NCBI GenBank assembly: GCA_037074705.1
Contig: CM073590.1
Coordinates: 96,004,447-96,068,446, forward strand
From: Zhengitettix transpicula
Taxonomy: Eukaryota > Arthropoda > Insecta > Orthoptera > Tetrigidae
Reading direction: 5' to 3'
DNA length: 64,000 nt
A program made the position numbers and the translations under genes. Of the stretch, positions 9,614 through 24,500 are shown in pieces; the first letter of the stretch is position 1, and each line of letters begins with the position of its first letter. The notes beneath the pieces are model-generated. The model saw only the letters and a program-made list of their open reading frames with translations. It was not told the DNA's origin and did not search any database.

Positions 9614-12600
9614 TCCGTTATTATCGGAGAAGTATGAATAATTTGGTAAATAGGGATCGCAGATTTTCCTGGCCCAGTGCAATTGCTGGATGGAGAGTTC
9701 TCAGGATTCCAACCCGGCTGGAATCTCGAGAACGCTTCCTCCAATAATTTTATAGTTTCAGATTCCAGTTATATTCTCTTGTAATAATGATCGTACAAGT
9801 TTGAACTTTCGATCTAATGCTAAAAGGGAGGAACAGTATTCTTTTGATACAGGTGCCACTAATTTCAATAAAAATTTATTTTATTGTTAAAGTATCTTGT
9901 TTCATATTTGATTAAGTATGCCTGTCCATGAGAGAAGTGTAAGTCTCTGCACGTAACGGGTTACGTTTAACGGATGTTTACTATGGATTTGTGTCAGTTG
10001 AATTCGTACTTACCACGGGAGCTAATTCACGGAAGCTGAAAGGAAAACCTTTGAAGCAGCACGTGAGTCATTGTAACTAGAATCTGTGCGGCCGTCTGCC
10101 AAAATTTTATTTCTACTCTTGTAGTTTAACTTCTTCAGAAGCATTGTTCTGTTTATATTGTCAAGGTGGAAGGATTTATTAGAATATATGTATGTGTAAT
10201 ACTTTTTGATAATTATTAGTCTTAACTTGTCTGTAGGATAGGCCTAGTTTAAATATATTTACACGTGTACAATTATATGTGAAAAATTGAAGATATAAAT
10301 TAACATGAGCCTAAGAAATAAAGTAATAATGTGACGTGATCCTCACTTCTAAAAAATAATTCTGATGAAATCCGTTACATAACGTTATGTATAGGATCTC
10401 GGTTCATTGTCGTTCTGGGATGACAGGGCTTCAATTACCGATTGACTTGCCAAATAATCGGTACTTATGCCTTGTGTAGAGTTCTCGTGAACCCAAACAC
10501 ATTGTTCTATTAATTATTTTTTAGATTATAAGAACTCCATCAAACGACAAATCTGAAATTATATCGGTATTTAATATTAGAACTTGACAATCAGTTTTTA
10601 CGTAGATAATGGCACTAGTTTCAAAATTATGAATATACAATGGATATTTTTTAATTTCAGATAATAGTTTCAGACGAATTTCTTTAGCGATGAACCGGAA
10701 ATGGATATGTTTTTCCATCATGTCATGATTTTATTCAAATCGCAAATTTTCATAATAGTTAAAAGTAAAAAAAATGCGAAAATAATAGACTTCAAAAACG
10801 ACTTAAAACTTTATTTCTTAGCCAAATTTTGTGGCAATTATCATCAGAAATTAATGGTCAATGAGCTTTCCGCCCTCCTGTTCAAACACGTCAACTGTTA
10901 GCTATAGGGATGCATAAGATAAGCCAAAAAAAACCTAAAAGATTATAGCAACAAATCTTTTAAATTGTTTTTGAAATCTCATTTTCGCAGCCTTTTAAAC
11001 AAATTTTGAAATTTGCGAGAAATCCTGACGTGATGGAAAGAAATGTAGGTCATTTTTGGAGTTGGCGCTAAAAAATACATAGGAATGAATTATTGTTGAC
11101 AAACATGACACAATCAAACTTGTGCAGGCTTCTGTTTTGTGTAATAATACTTTTTTAAAAAAAACAAAAAAGTGCGATAGTTTCTCGCCTTTTAGGTTGT
11201 TTTACATAAAATATTCGTCGCAGTACATTTTGGCTAAAATATTATTTCATTTCAAATTAACGTTAAATATAAAGTTTTTAATAAATTTAAGAATGTAGTC
11301 GGAAAAGTATTTTTTTTACTTTAAATCGATTTATTTTTGCACTTGTTTTTTATGTCATGTCATGTTTGGTAAGAATTATTTTTTAGGAGTGACGATCATG
11401 TCATATTATTACTTCGTTTATTAGTAACTATGTTAATTTATACCTTCAAGCTACATATATTTTGAATCCTCTGATATACTGTTTCATTTATTTATGTGAG
11501 AAGCTGACGCCAGAGAGAAAGAATTGCCATCGCAAGAATTGTGGTGTACTGTAATAAGATAGATAAATAAATTTATACATGGCAAAAAAGGACGCATAAA
11601 GTGAAAGGGAAAAATATTCGTTACATTACGTCAATAAAGGTTGTTACTTCCTAAAGATAAACCAGCACAAACTATATGTGACACTGCACTTCTTCTCACT
11701 GTACTTCACTAATTTCCAAACCGAATATTTTATTTAAAATTTCATTCACTCAATTACATTAATACCATTCGTATTCTTTTTACAATCATTCCCTATCATA
11801 AGTCGTTAATATTCTTTTGAATTGTTTCATACTCAGTGGGCACGCCGCTAGCACCTTTGCAGGTATGTTATTCCTATCCCAGAGTAGACTACTAGACTAG
11901 AATAGTTGATTATGCATTTTAATGAAGCTTATGTCTATTGTGCCCAGCCTTACAAGATTGGGCTTAAACCTACTGATAATATCCACCACTGGCTTCCATG
12001 TTTTCCTCCCTTATTTTCTCTCCTTACTCAAACAATGGAATGCCCTTATACAATAATCTTCTATTAAAGGGTATCATAACTCGTTATACCGATGTTCTAA
12101 TCTGTTTATTATGTTTAAAATGATGCCTCAAATAAATATTTTATTTTATGTCTGTACGTTTAAGCATATTTAATAAAAACCAGCAGCATTACTTGACGGG
12201 GGAAATTAAATATTTGTTTTGAATTTGTACTGTTATTTTTTCCATGTGCTTAGCATGGTTTACAAATAGGCACGGTTTATAGCTTTACTATAAATTGTGG
12301 TAATGAATGAAAGTTGATGATAATAATTATGCTGGCCTACATTATTCTGGCTCATTTATGTATTGATTGTGCACTTGCCCTCGATTACCACATGTGAATC
12401 TCTTAATATATTATTTAAGTTCGTAAAAACTTTCTATGCACCCATTGATAGTAAACTAGTTTTCTGGTTACTGTGACAATATTAAAATTTTATAATTGTG
12501 TTTATCCCATTAATCAGGGTCTCTATGACCGCTTTTCATTACATTTGTAATATTTTGGTATCAAATTAATTTGTGATCACTTAATCTCTTTGTATGCAAA

Positions 12601-13375
12601 TGTCAACGTTATTTTTTTTAAAAATTAAAACAGATTTGTAAATAGTGATTCCTTCATTGTGATTGATCGAAACAATATGAAGTTTCTTTGTATTATACGG
12701 TTCAACCCATGAATTCAGTATTTCTCCAAGTTTCCTCCAAGAAAATAATTTAATACGATAAATTTAAGAGCGTTTGTGAATATTAGGTTGGAAGTTCATA
12801 ACGCAGTGTACGTAAGCAATGCTCAATAAAGGGCTGTAAATCACGATTATATATTCGACATAGAGCACATCTTATTCATTTGTAATGATTCAATTTGCCT
12901 TTCAAATATCGAATATAGTCTGAGTGTCTTCAGGGTTCTGCTTCTTAATGATGGATTATTTTTCAATAGGCCACAATAAGGAATCATTTTGCTATTGTCA
13001 GTAAATCTGTAGTGTTCTACGACTGGTTCGCTGGTCGAACAAGTTTAGGATCGTTTTGGCCATCTCCATCCTGTTCCGGTAGGAAGAGCGCAGGTTATTT
13101 CTGGCCCCTAACGGGAACCCACAAGAAGAGCTGCACGTGGCGGCAACGGATTTAGATGTCGTCGACTCATAGTTTTCTCCAGTGATCAGCCTATGATACC
13201 TTCTGAAAACAGTCTGTGACCGTTCGCTTGGTGTAGATTTTTTTAAAGCTAATAGTCATACTGCATGATCCAATACAACCAAAGCAATGTAGAAGAAAAA
13301 AAATAAATGTAATTTTTATAATTTTTCTATATTTTTTTTATTTCTGAGATTTATACATTCCTTGACGTGCATTTA
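9614..13375. other. Intronic AT-rich DNA, nothing recognised
   Basis: No gene, RNA or mobile element could be supported in this stretch on either strand. Open frames are short and of low complexity. Confidence 0.6.
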
Positions 13376-13430
13376 GCGATCTAGACTACTGCCAGACCGT
13401 CATCTTACATGACACATTCTGGATTTGGGA
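13376..13430 (-). repeat. SINE body fragment, same family as 48.6 kb
   Basis: The sequence from GCGATCTAGACTACTG through CATCTTACATGACACA matches, with scattered changes, the body of the tRNA-derived SINE near 48585-48640. The tRNA-like head is not present here. Confidence 0.5.
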
Positions 13431-13521
13431 AAGCATTGGTCAAGCACCAAGATTCCCCTCTAACAAATCTTCGGTTTTATTGGCTATTTTTGGAAATCGG
13501 GATGCTTGGAATGGAAATCGC

Positions 13522-13958
13522 TACTTCCCATTAATAGCATAGGAATGGATGTGAAGGGGGGGGGGGGAGGAGGTATGGAAGAGTAGAGCATGGTAGCTGT
13601 GGATTAACTAGGTCCCCAGGTTATGGTTTAAATATCCTACCCGGCATTCGCCTAAAAGTTATGCAGGACAAACCCTTGTAAACCTGCATCAGGTTGGTCG
13701 GGCATTTGGGTTTGCTGTGGGGACGGAGCATTTCCTTCTCTGTGCCTCAATCAGTTTAGGAGACAGCTGACCAACTGTTCTAATAGAAACAAGCGAATAA
13801 CTCTTACCGCATGCCCAAGGTCTACGACACCTGAACATACACGTCTCAAAACAGGGCGGGGGGAACGTTAGTTAGAAGGAGATAGAGAAGAAGGCATCCC
13901 CGAACGTAGCCTTCTCCGTCTCTCCGGAAAGGTTCCACTTGCGAGAACTGAGAACAGC
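13522..13958 (-). mobile_element. Interspersed family X, copy 1
   Basis: Diverged copy in reverse orientation of a repeat also found at 17.57, 33.79, 45.83 and 53.94 kb. Shared landmarks, read in element sense, are GAGA-GTGTATGTTC, GCATACGGTAAGA, TCCTGCATTACTTTTAGGCG, GAATGCCGGGTAGGAT and CTAGTTAA. It also retains the 5' segment (GGGGATGCCTT) shared with copy 5. A run of 12 G (13556-13567) has expanded inside it. No known family recognised. Confidence 0.8.
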
Positions 13959-13999
13959 TCCCAACAGAATTATGGATTAATGTAACTCAATGGTACCGT

Positions 14000-16900
14000 C
14001 TACTATAATTTATCGGCAAATAATTTTTAGTTTTGTCTAACGACACCGAGTAAACAAATTGCCAGATAGGACTGAAACTGTTTGTGGTAGTTGAAGCTGC
14101 TAGTGTATGTGTCGCATATTCAAACAAAAATATCTTAGGCAGTCGTCGGAATTATTGATAATTAATATACCTACAGAAACGTGACCAATCATCATGCACT
14201 ATAACTCTAAAAAATTTTACTCGTATCTGATCATTTCCAGCTGCTGTTTGCACTTTAAATGCTAGGATGATTTCATTTACGTAGATATATTGTATTGTCA
14301 GGAAGGATTTGGCGGATGTAGACGCTTGCTTTCTCCAGAGTTCCTTAGCAGACTGCACAGACGGAATTCCCGTCCCTGATCGATACAGTATTCCCGCTGC
14401 CCGAGACCAGGCTGGTTGGTTTCCAGCAACGCAGACCAACTTTTCTACTCTCGGCTTCCTTCGACTATGTCTATTCATCTTTACACGTCTGCGGCTCGTT
14501 TCAAACTTCATTGTCTCCATGTTTTCCTGATTTTTTTTAGTGCAAGCATTACACGTTATTTTAATATATTCATAAGTGTTCAATAATACGATGTACACTG
14601 TTTTTAAAGTAAAGTACAAGTTAACGAAACGTTTTTTAGCAACGAGAATTTTTATTATTATTATTGATTATAGTATTCATTTTCCAGAAAATTTCATAAA
14701 ATTTACATGGTCACGGACTCTCTTTATTTCTGTCGGTTCATAAAATTTTAATGTATTTTCTGTTTTTGTTGAACACACTATGTTTCGTTTACTGTTGACC
14801 AGAGGCTTTGATTCGTCGTTCGACGTGCCTGGATTGAGCTGCTAACAATTCTAAGGACAAATTGGTGTGTCTGTAAACTGTGTTGTCCAGATTGGCACTG
14901 CGCCCAGAGTAATAACTCGGACAACTGCAGTTTACATGATCTACGTCCATGCAGTTTCGCGATGAAATAGGGGCAATTAAAATTGTATGAGAATGAATAT
15001 CGAGGCTTTGCCATACGCCAACCTCCCTGTAGTAGGTACGACGTGCTTGAAATGGACGAAAGTACAGTGTTTTTAGTTACATTACTATAAACGTACTGCC
15101 CTTGATATTTCGTTCCTTATTTTATTTTCCTTCTATTTGCTTCTATTCTAGTTTTTGTAGATATATTCCAGTTTCACAAACTCACTTTGCTATTATTTTT
15201 ATTGAATAAACATGGTTTCGTTTAATATTTCAGTATACTTTCTCCGTTTGTATAACTATAATTTATAATTTCGCCTCTAAACCAGATTATTAAACATTTT
15301 CCTTAAATTTTTCTCTAAAATGGAATTTTAATATGCATTTACTGATCTAAATGTTTTATCGAAATCGCTTTACGGCACATCAGTAACGTTTTCTTTGCAT
15401 TGCCGTTTGCATTAAACTTGGTTGGTTCAAAATTTTGACGAGAGTAAACTTGGGTATGAAATCGTCATTTCCCCAAAGATTTTGTTGTAAAGTCACTGAT
15501 TCGACGACAAAGGAGCGTTCTTCCGAGTTGCAATTATAACTTTCCATTAGCAGCGTGATCTATATTTACTCCTGGTGTCTCATCTCATTCCGTCTTGGGA
15601 ACGCGTTTTTTCCCCCGTAGAGTTTATCTGGTGGGTAAATGCCTCGCTCATTTAATTCCCTCGCCTCGCCTCACGTCTCCCAGCTGCAGCTCCAGGCAAC
15701 TTCACGGCTGCAATTCGGAAAATAACACTCAACGGGAGCTGCCTATATATTGCAATCAGAACACGTCGTATAATCCAATAAGTCTGGAAAGTTATTACAA
15801 GTGTATTTGGAACAAATGCAAGGATTATCAAATATTAAATAAATAGTATTCTTATATTTAATTTACTCGTCCCTTCAATTGGGTAATTTTAAATTTTTTA
15901 ACCATATATATTTATTTTTTAAATTTAATTTAATGAAAAAATACATTGACACATGGAAATAAATGAAGTGTTTATAAAATAATTATTAAACATATTAAAA
16001 TTAATTTAAGAAGCAGATACCCAATTTCGTTCTCTAAATTGAGCACTCATTTTCATCAATCTACTTGTGACTGTCTAATGAATATAAGAGTGGCAAATTA
16101 CATTTGAAAATACATATTTAATTTGGCGTTATGTCATAACTGGATCTCGGTGTTGAAGGGAGAGCGTTGTTGTCAGGTAGAAGCGCAATGTTTCCATGCA
16201 ACCGAATCTATTTTTGGCTTGGGGTGACGAAAATTTTGAAGGTCTGCAACTGAACTGATTCTAGGTTTTCCGGTTCTAACCATCAACTTGCCACTCTCAA
16301 AACTCAGGTAGATAGTAATCTCTTTCTGCTTCTAGCACACTACTATCTAGTGACATTTTTTCACTATCTCGTTTTATGTAGTCTCCGCTGTTGTCGATTT
16401 CCGTCCAAAATCTCGTTACGCCGTTTTCGGGGGTCCAATCAGCTGAAGTTCTTAAAAACGGACTGTCCCTCTAAAACAACATTCGCGGGTGCTACGACCT
16501 TCAGTCCAAAGTAAAGAACCGTCTGACCATTTGCTAGACCTTAAAATTGTTTTCACACCATTTGGCGTTTGCGCTCTCTTTCGTCAGCTCTCTTGCGAAA
16601 AGCTATAATAACTCTGGCCTTGGGGTGAATGACGGCTGCTTGTCCTGATTCCTTCGGACATACTTTTTCTGGTCGTCAACATTAAATAATATATTGCTTT
16701 AAACAAGCTGTTTGAAGGTTTATTAATTTATGATTTGGGCCAAATGAATATTAAAATGAATCATTAACTTTTGGGTTTTTATTTGTTAATTTTAACGTGA
16801 TGACATGGAAATAATTTAGTAATAAACACATAAATAATTCTGTTTTAGTTTTTCAATTTTTCTCCATTAAGCGTGACCACACTGTTTGTTATTCGAAACA

Positions 16901-17570
16901 AAATAATTTTTCATATAAAACGAACGCGCTAAACTATCATTATTGATTTCTTGAAACTTGCACTTCTTTATAGGAACAAGCAATAATGCGTCTTAAAATA
17001 TAGTGCTTCTTTATAGAAATTATCTTGAAAATCTTCACCATTTTCATTTTTAACGATTTGACTATATTTAATGCGTTATGCATAGGGGCTAGTTTTGTAC
17101 CAATTTCGTTCAATTTCTTATTAATCAAGCTTACCGTTTTTAAAAGATTTAAATAATGCTTCTAAGATATTCCTCTTTTCTAGAGTGAAATTATATTTAA
17201 AAAATTGCCGATCAACAATTCAATTAACTATCTAAACATTACTTGCATTTCTTTAATGGATGCGTAACAAGAGGTTATGACAAGTTGGGGAAATATTAGA
17301 AGGTGGAAACCGTACTAAAGGTACTAGTATCTTTAGCACATTTTTTTTAGAAAAAAATATTGATAATTATTTCGAAAATTGTTTTCCTGTTTCGGGAGTA
17401 TTTCACCATTGACTTTGGAGGTTACGAGCTGTAATAGTTTTGGTTTTATCGGACAATCAGCAGGACGCTTTTAGTACCCAAAGATTCTGTGATCTGAGCT
17501 TACATTGTGCGTAAACAATCCACTGGGAGAAACACCTGTTAGCACGAAGTCTACATATAAAATTATCCAA
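14000..17570. other. Intronic DNA with one long unrecognised minus-strand frame
   Basis: The most notable item is a 155-codon frame on the minus strand at 14152-14619, with a basic middle part (SRRRVKMNRHSRRKPRVEKL). It overlaps a 73-codon plus-strand frame. I recognise no domain and see no splice or promoter support, so it is not called as a gene. The rest is AT-rich with no recognisable element. Confidence 0.5.
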
Positions 17571-17572
17571 GG

Positions 17573-17762
17573 CATGGCGAGGGGTAAGCTGCGACCCCAC
17601 AGCAAACCTTAAACCATAGCCCGGGGGCCCTAGTTAACCCTTGGCTACCTATCTCCACCCTTCCGCATCCTCCCTTTCAAATCCCTTTCCTATGCCATAA
17701 GAGGGGAGTTGCCACTATGTGGATTAACCTATACATTGCCTGTCTACACCTCTAAAAAAAAA
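17573..17762 (+). mobile_element. Interspersed family X, copy 2 (internally deleted)
   Basis: Begins ATGGCGAGGGGTAAGCTG, jumps from the CAGCAAAC segment directly to CTTAAACCATAGCCCGGG, and continues through CTAGTTAACCCTTGGCTACC to an A-run at the 3' end. Compared with copy 3, about 100 internal bases are missing, so it derives from a deleted copy. Confidence 0.85.
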
Positions 17763-20700
17763 TTCAACACATTTTTAATAATCAAGCACCACGTTTGCGA
17801 GTAACTGAGAGATACGGAGTTAAATACAAATTTTCCTTTAATACCTACACTTTTATTACAGCAATTTGGACACAGCTGTTAAAATGAAATTAATCATTCC
17901 GTCTTACATTATTTATTTACAGAGGTAGTTACATGTGACGTCTTTATAAGATATAGCCAACTTGCTACAAATAAAAAAAGGGCAACTTAAAATCGACCGG
18001 ATCCGCGGAAGGAAACTTGCTCTTCTTCCTGGCGTAAGGTGATCATCCGGTGTTTTATCGTGGTCAGATGCCTGCGCGTAAACTGTCTTCTAGGGCTTGA
18101 AGCACAAGGCGACGTAAAGTGGAAACAATTTATAACGGCATATACCTGGTTACAATCGTTCAATCCAATTCAGTTAGTATTTGCTTAAGAACACTGGTTT
18201 GTAACATCGCATTAGCTCATTTGCAAAAATGACTAAACGTAAATATTTTCTAAATTGAAGATAAATGGCACAAAAAGTTTTCAGAGTCTGCGGTTCTACA
18301 CAAATACCGCGATTATTTCATCTTTCTGTCCGATGCGATGAATAGTACTATTTGTCTGCTTGCAACTGATGCATTTTGAAACGTGAATCATGCATCTGTT
18401 TCCTTATTCATACACTGTTCCATTTCAGGTGCATAGTCCACGAACAATCGTAGCTAAGTCAATTTGCACCATAAACGAATGCCCTATATTTACTTTTTCT
18501 TCAGGACGATTTATTATTTCGTCGCTATCAACTTCTAGTAATAAACATGTCTTATGTCTTTTATCTCTCTGCCTTTTTGTTTCTAGTTTTCCCATTGATT
18601 TTTTATCTGTTTATATCTGCTTTTTCTTTGGACTTCCTCCATTTTTTCGACTTTTCTTCCTCTTTAGTCAGACAAAGGAATACCCGAAAAATATTACCTC
18701 ACCATTGTCAACAAATTTCAAAACTAACATAAACGAATGATCTTGGGTGTTATTAAAGAAAACAGACTTCAGTAATATGTACTGGGAGCCCTTTCATTCA
18801 GTGCTTCAACTGTCATTTCAGAAAACAACCTTATTACCTTTTACTTTGTATCACTGAATTTTAAAGTGTCTAAGAATTAATTCAGACAAAAAATATATTT
18901 CCTGTTCAAACTATAACACAACATTATGTAGTGAAACGTCCAGTAGTAAAATACATTACTCTGTATGGGGTTGATGAAGTTGACTCGTATCCGTCTCGTG
19001 GCTCTACGTCTCGGTTTCCGGTAGCAAACAATTTACCTTTTGTCACCAGCATCGATCATGCGACGACGAGGGAACTATAAATGCACAGTTACTTTCTGGC
19101 CTGTCCGTCTTATACAAATCACTTTCCATTTATCAATGACAGAACATCTTGTTTTCGTCATTTCAATCGAACATTTGTAGTGTAGAGAATCGTTCGACTT
19201 ATCGACACAACATGAGAAAAAAATCGTAATTTTTGTTTGCACCTCAAGATATTTAACACACACCGCTATGGGGGGGAATTAGTCGTCCCAAATTTTGTGT
19301 TCATTGATTCCCAGAAATTGTTTTGCAAGTGCTGGAATAACTCACGATAAATAATAATTCAATAAAGTATAATTCTGAAATTACTATTTCGATAACATAC
19401 GTCCACGGATTCGCAACCGTTTTTCTACTTCCGACTCCCTTGATAATTTTTTCCTATAGATACCCTAAATGATTTTGATTAAAATGAATAAATAACGCTA
19501 TGCAGTAACTTGAATCTGTAAGGACACGCAGTAACTAGCATAGGACATAAAAATATATACTTTTAATTTTTTTTTTCAATTTTACTGATTTATATGTAAT
19601 TACAATATAACTTTAAAGAAATTAATGCGATGGTTGTGGTTTATGCTTTTCTATAATACTTTTCATATATCGTGTAAAGTTAATTAAAAGTATTAATCAT
19701 CGTAAATTACTGCGCTCTGTAATAAATCGATTTATAGTTTTTCTGAATAAATTATTAATGTGACTAAATCCAGCGTCCACCAAGTAAGAATTAGGAAAGT
19801 CTAAAATAAAGTTTGGTGACATGGGCTAATTTCAAGAGTTTTTTCTTTATAATTCCAAAATTAGGCATAACCACTTGCTTTAAAATTGATTTGTATCTTC
19901 CAAATTCTCCTTGCGATGGTATGTACCGAATTTACAAAATTTACATTCATGCTTCTTACAGTCCTATGCAAATATTATATATATATAGTTAAATTAATGG
20001 GACGCCACAAATATTCAAGAGGAATTGTAAAAATTAATAAATAAATATTCTTGATTGTCTATAATAAAACAATTAAAGGAATTATTTATAACAAATATAT
20101 AAAAAATATTCTTTATGTTATACACTTCTTACAAATAGAAACATTATTCACAACAAAACAATAAGACTGTGTTTTCCCCAGGATATTTGAGCCACTTAAC
20201 AGAGACGATATTTAATTCTTCGTTGATTTATATTTACGAAGGTTTTTGGGATCGGACCGGTAATGTATAAAAACTACGGAGTTTACCCTCGTTTACAATA
20301 TTTTGGCTGTGTCCACTCTACTACTGTTCGAACTTCTCCTACACTCTCCTGTTCATCGAGGTGATTGTTACAAATTCTCCTTACCTCCCGCCAATAATTT
20401 TCTCATGCCTACTGATAAAAGGTAAATACTTAATTGTTTTTAGTCTCGTAGCTGTCTCGGCGGCAGTAGAAGAGAGTTATCAAATAATATATTTTAAGAT
20501 ATAACGTCCCGATGGGCTTTATTATTACAACATTATTTCTAACCTATTTTAATGATTTGTCATATGAAAAGTAATGTCAAAATTAATGTTGGTCGATTTG
20601 TGTATAGAAAAATATTAGACTGCTAGGGTGAGGTAACTACTAAACGACCTTGATATTCGGGTGGGCGACGCTAAATATGACTAAGATGAAAATGAACAAC

Positions 20701-20794
20701 AGTAAAAGTACGGCTATTAGCTTTTAACAGAGTATGTGAACATTGTTACTTTTTAAAATGAGTTGCAATATAACTTCTTCAAATATATAGGAAA
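17763..20794. other. Intronic AT-rich DNA, nothing recognised
   Basis: A pyrimidine-rich zone at about 18390-18740 gives an open frame of hydrophobic, low-complexity residues, which is most likely compositional. No other feature could be supported. Confidence 0.55.
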
Positions 20795-21475
20795 TGTAGA
20801 ACCTCGGCTGGGAACATACCCAATATAAAAACAACAAATAATTATTATCTGAATTGCTCACGTTAAGGCGCCATAAATGTACAACATATACAACATAAGA
20901 ATTATTATTAACTGAATTGAATGAATTTAAAATGATTTTGCCTCACGTTGGCACGCCATAAATGTAATAAACAATTAATTAATTATTGAATTAAATGCAC
21001 ATAATTATTCTAGTTATTGAATGAAAGGAGCTTGAAAATAATTACAGTGGTTCAATTCACTTAAAAAATTGGTTTATTCTGCACAACTATTTATTTTATA
21101 ATAACAAATTTACTTGTTGAAACTTTGCATCAATTTTTTTTATACACAATGTCCTTTCCTCTCATCTCAGGGTCTTCAATTGGGCCTATTTAAGTAAAGA
21201 ACAATAAAAATTTTACCATTCATTATTAACAAATAATTTTATGAACCTTCAAAGTTAATCAAAATAAAACGAAATAAATGAACATGAAATTGAAATTGAA
21301 ATCGAAATCTGACGATGTACTATCTTTATTTAACGTTTAAAAATATGAATTTAAAATGTTTCTTTTCACTTACTGTTGTACTGGTACCAGGGCAATTGTA
21401 GGAGTTTTATAACACACTTTTCACCTTGAACACATTACAGGACTTGTATCACTGAATTTACTTTACTTCATTTTG

Positions 21476-21477
<2 letters not shown>
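20795..21477 (-). mobile_element. LTR-like element B, ending at a (TA)n tract
   Basis: Contains two copies of the group marker: TCACGTTAAGGCGCCATAAA at about 20858 and CCTCACGTTGGCACGCCATA at 20941, the second followed by ATGTAATAAAC. Downstream it has CTCATCTCAGGGTCTTCAAT, GAAATCTGACGATG and CTGGTACCAG, shared with element E. It ends TTTTGCA directly before (TA)n. On the minus strand the marker reads like TGGCGCC-CAACGTGGGGC, a primer-binding-site-like sequence beside an LTR end. No coding capacity. The left border is uncertain. Confidence 0.55.
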
Positions 21478-21526
<49 letters not shown>

Positions 21527-21538
21527 TATATTTATTTA
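21478..21538. repeat. (TA)n microsatellite
   Basis: About 60 bp of TA/AT dinucleotides with one C interruption, directly after element B. Confidence 0.97.
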
Positions 21539-24500
21539 TTTACTGTATATTTAAATCAAGAGTACTTACTATAGTCACGACCAGGAAAACTAGGCGTAAG
21601 ATTATTGACTGCGTTGCCTAGATGTTTAGAATTTGTTAAATTCACAATCGATATGTTTTCGCCGCTGACTGCAGAAATAAAAGCACCGGAATATAATTCG
21701 GTGCAATGTTCAAACGTTCATTCTGAGTCTTTATAAACCGTACATTCCAAACTCCCGGACATACGCATGGGATAGATCGCGAATTAGGAAGGCAAACGTT
21801 CCACACAATGCTTAAAAAAGCTGGTTTCGTATTTTGTTGAATTTTTATCTGGGATGAACGTCTTGGAAACATATCCAACTACGGTACGGAAATTGACACT
21901 TGTAAAATAAAGCCATAGTTTTTCCTAAAAATGTTAAAAAAGATTGAAATAAATTAACCCGAGAATATTTTGATTAATTTTCCTTGATTTGGTAAAAGTT
22001 TGAGCCAATTAAAACAAATGAGTCATAGTAAGAACGTGTCATTGATTGTTACAGAGATGAACGACTTTCATTAATTTTTAATTGAATGAATGTTTATTTT
22101 GTAGGTTCGAGTGCTTTTGGCACAAATATTAGTGTAAGGCGTATACTATTATACTGCTTGGAGCTATTTTTTTCAGAACGTGTAACTTATACATCATTGT
22201 TTCAGTACCAATGTTTTTGTTTAATGCTTTTTTCTCTTCTTGGCTCTATGTATACGTTTATCTTCTCGACTACTCTTAGCAACGATTTTGCTAATGACCC
22301 GAAAAAGAAAATAATATTGTGGGGACCGAATTTTGTTTTAACTATTTAAAATTGTCAGTGGAAATTTAAGATAGCATTAAATGATGTGACCTAATTTCCT
22401 GCCTAAACAGTTAAAATCAGGATTTGGAACCAGAAATAGAAATAACTTTCATATAGAATGTAAGAAACTATAAATTACACTATAGGGGAAAACCCCAGTT
22501 TAACAAGCTTCCGCAACATATTAGACAGTTTAAAATAGAAGGAAACAAATTCAAAAATGAAATATCAACATTTTTTTTGTGAAGGAACTTGTAGATCAGT
22601 AAGAATGTGATTTTTGTTTACATTACAATAACTAAATGTAAAAAGTCAGTATGGGCTATTAGAGATAACATCGTCCTATTATATGCAATAAGACTTGTGT
22701 AACCCTTTTTGACTCATTACATGTCCTGGAAGCATGACTTAATGGAAGAATTCATGAATAATAATTGAATGTTCATCTCGATATAACGGATGGCAGTTTA
22801 ATGTGACTTATGTTTCTTACGGCTCTATATAAAAATAATATAAATTGTCATCGAATTCCGTCAAACCGATTTCGCGTGGAAAGCGAAACAGCGTGAAAGA
22901 CATTGGAATTTAGATGCTTGAAACGTAAAAGATATAGTAAAATTATTTGATTCTAAGCCATGTTCAGATAGAAATATTAAAGTTGGAATTGTGAAATTTT
23001 TAGGAATAATGATAACTCGTATATATAATGGATACTTTATTTTGAACCACATAGGCTCAAGTAACTCATGAAGATAATTTTTAGGCGTATAACTTCTTTG
23101 AGTAAGTGTGATATTAATTCGGTCCTGCGTTTTGCTTTTAATTAGCAAAAATCCATAACTTCGTGCTGTGATATCAGACTTCCCATATGAACTTTCGGGA
23201 TTTCCATTGTCTATGTTTTGTAAAAGAATCAGGCTCGAAACCTTGGAACTATATTATCCCTTTCCTCATCTTTAATCACTCACGCGTTTTCAGTTCATCT
23301 TTCTATCTTAGGCTGTGGAATACACGTTTCATCACACCATTGTCAACAAATTCCCCTATCACTTTTACCCTCCAGTGGTTCTTGGGTTGGAATGTTTACT
23401 AATCCAAAGGCCCTCAGTGTATTCGAAAGATATCTTTCCTCGCAGTTAAGTCACACCTTATTTTCTTCCATCCTTCCAACAATTTCAAATAATTATGTAG
23501 TCATTGGTGTAAGATTTTTGTCATGTTTCGTCTAATTAATGTCAGTTTACGGCATAATAAATTATTAGCCATTTATCTAATTTTATTGATTTATTTTAAT
23601 ATTTAAATTTGAATATACTGTTTTAGCAATAAATTATTTAGTAAATAATTTATAATTTCGAGCATGGATCTTTTTATAAAGTTTTTTTTGGGTGATAGTT
23701 GCAAATGAAACAAATTTTTGTTGATAAATAAAAGTCAGTTAGGATCGAGTGATTGAATCTGTGTTTATCAGATGTCCGAGGAGAAAAAAAATTGCGTGAG
23801 GTATTTGTTGAGAATTTACAAAATTATATACTATTTCATTTTCATTATTTTAAAATGACAATTTTTCCTTGGGTTGAAAATCATATTTCCTCAGTCCCAT
23901 TCGTGAAATGTTTTAGAATTTCATACAAGCTAGTGAAGTACAGTGCCCAAAATGTTGCACGTTTATTATTTGTAAGAGAGTATATGGCTCCTCGGTAATT
24001 ATTAAAAAACCTGTTCACGGACACTATTGAGAAATGTATTTGAAATGCTATGCATGAATTGAAAACTGGTTCACGTTTAAATTCATTGTTTCAAAAATAT
24101 ATATTTCTTATTAGTAACGAATTTCAATTAATTAATTATTGGATTGAAAAATAACGATAGCTGAAACTTAGACCCAGACCGACTGAATCACATGTTTCTG
24201 AAAGTGAAATATTCCTATATATGTGATAGCAAATATTATGAATAGTAATTAATTTACCGAAGACCTGAGAGGACGTTTTGCGTGTATTGAAATCTTCTTC
24301 CAACAACAATTAGCAGACGTGGCAACAAAATGTTAGCAAAACAAGAGGTAAGAAATTCTGATCATCATTAAACTTTACGAAATCTGCGGTAACTGTTTTA
24401 TAAGAAAATTTTCTTATTAACAAATGTGAATAGATAAGTGCTCATCAGTTAAGACGGATTGCCAACCGTTAGTATTTTAGCAATAACTATTATACCGGGC

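Noticed and set aside
18390..18740. A 116-codon hydrophobic protein that could be a membrane protein
   Set aside because: Its Phe/Leu/Ser richness follows from a pyrimidine-rich tract, with no conserved motif or gene context.
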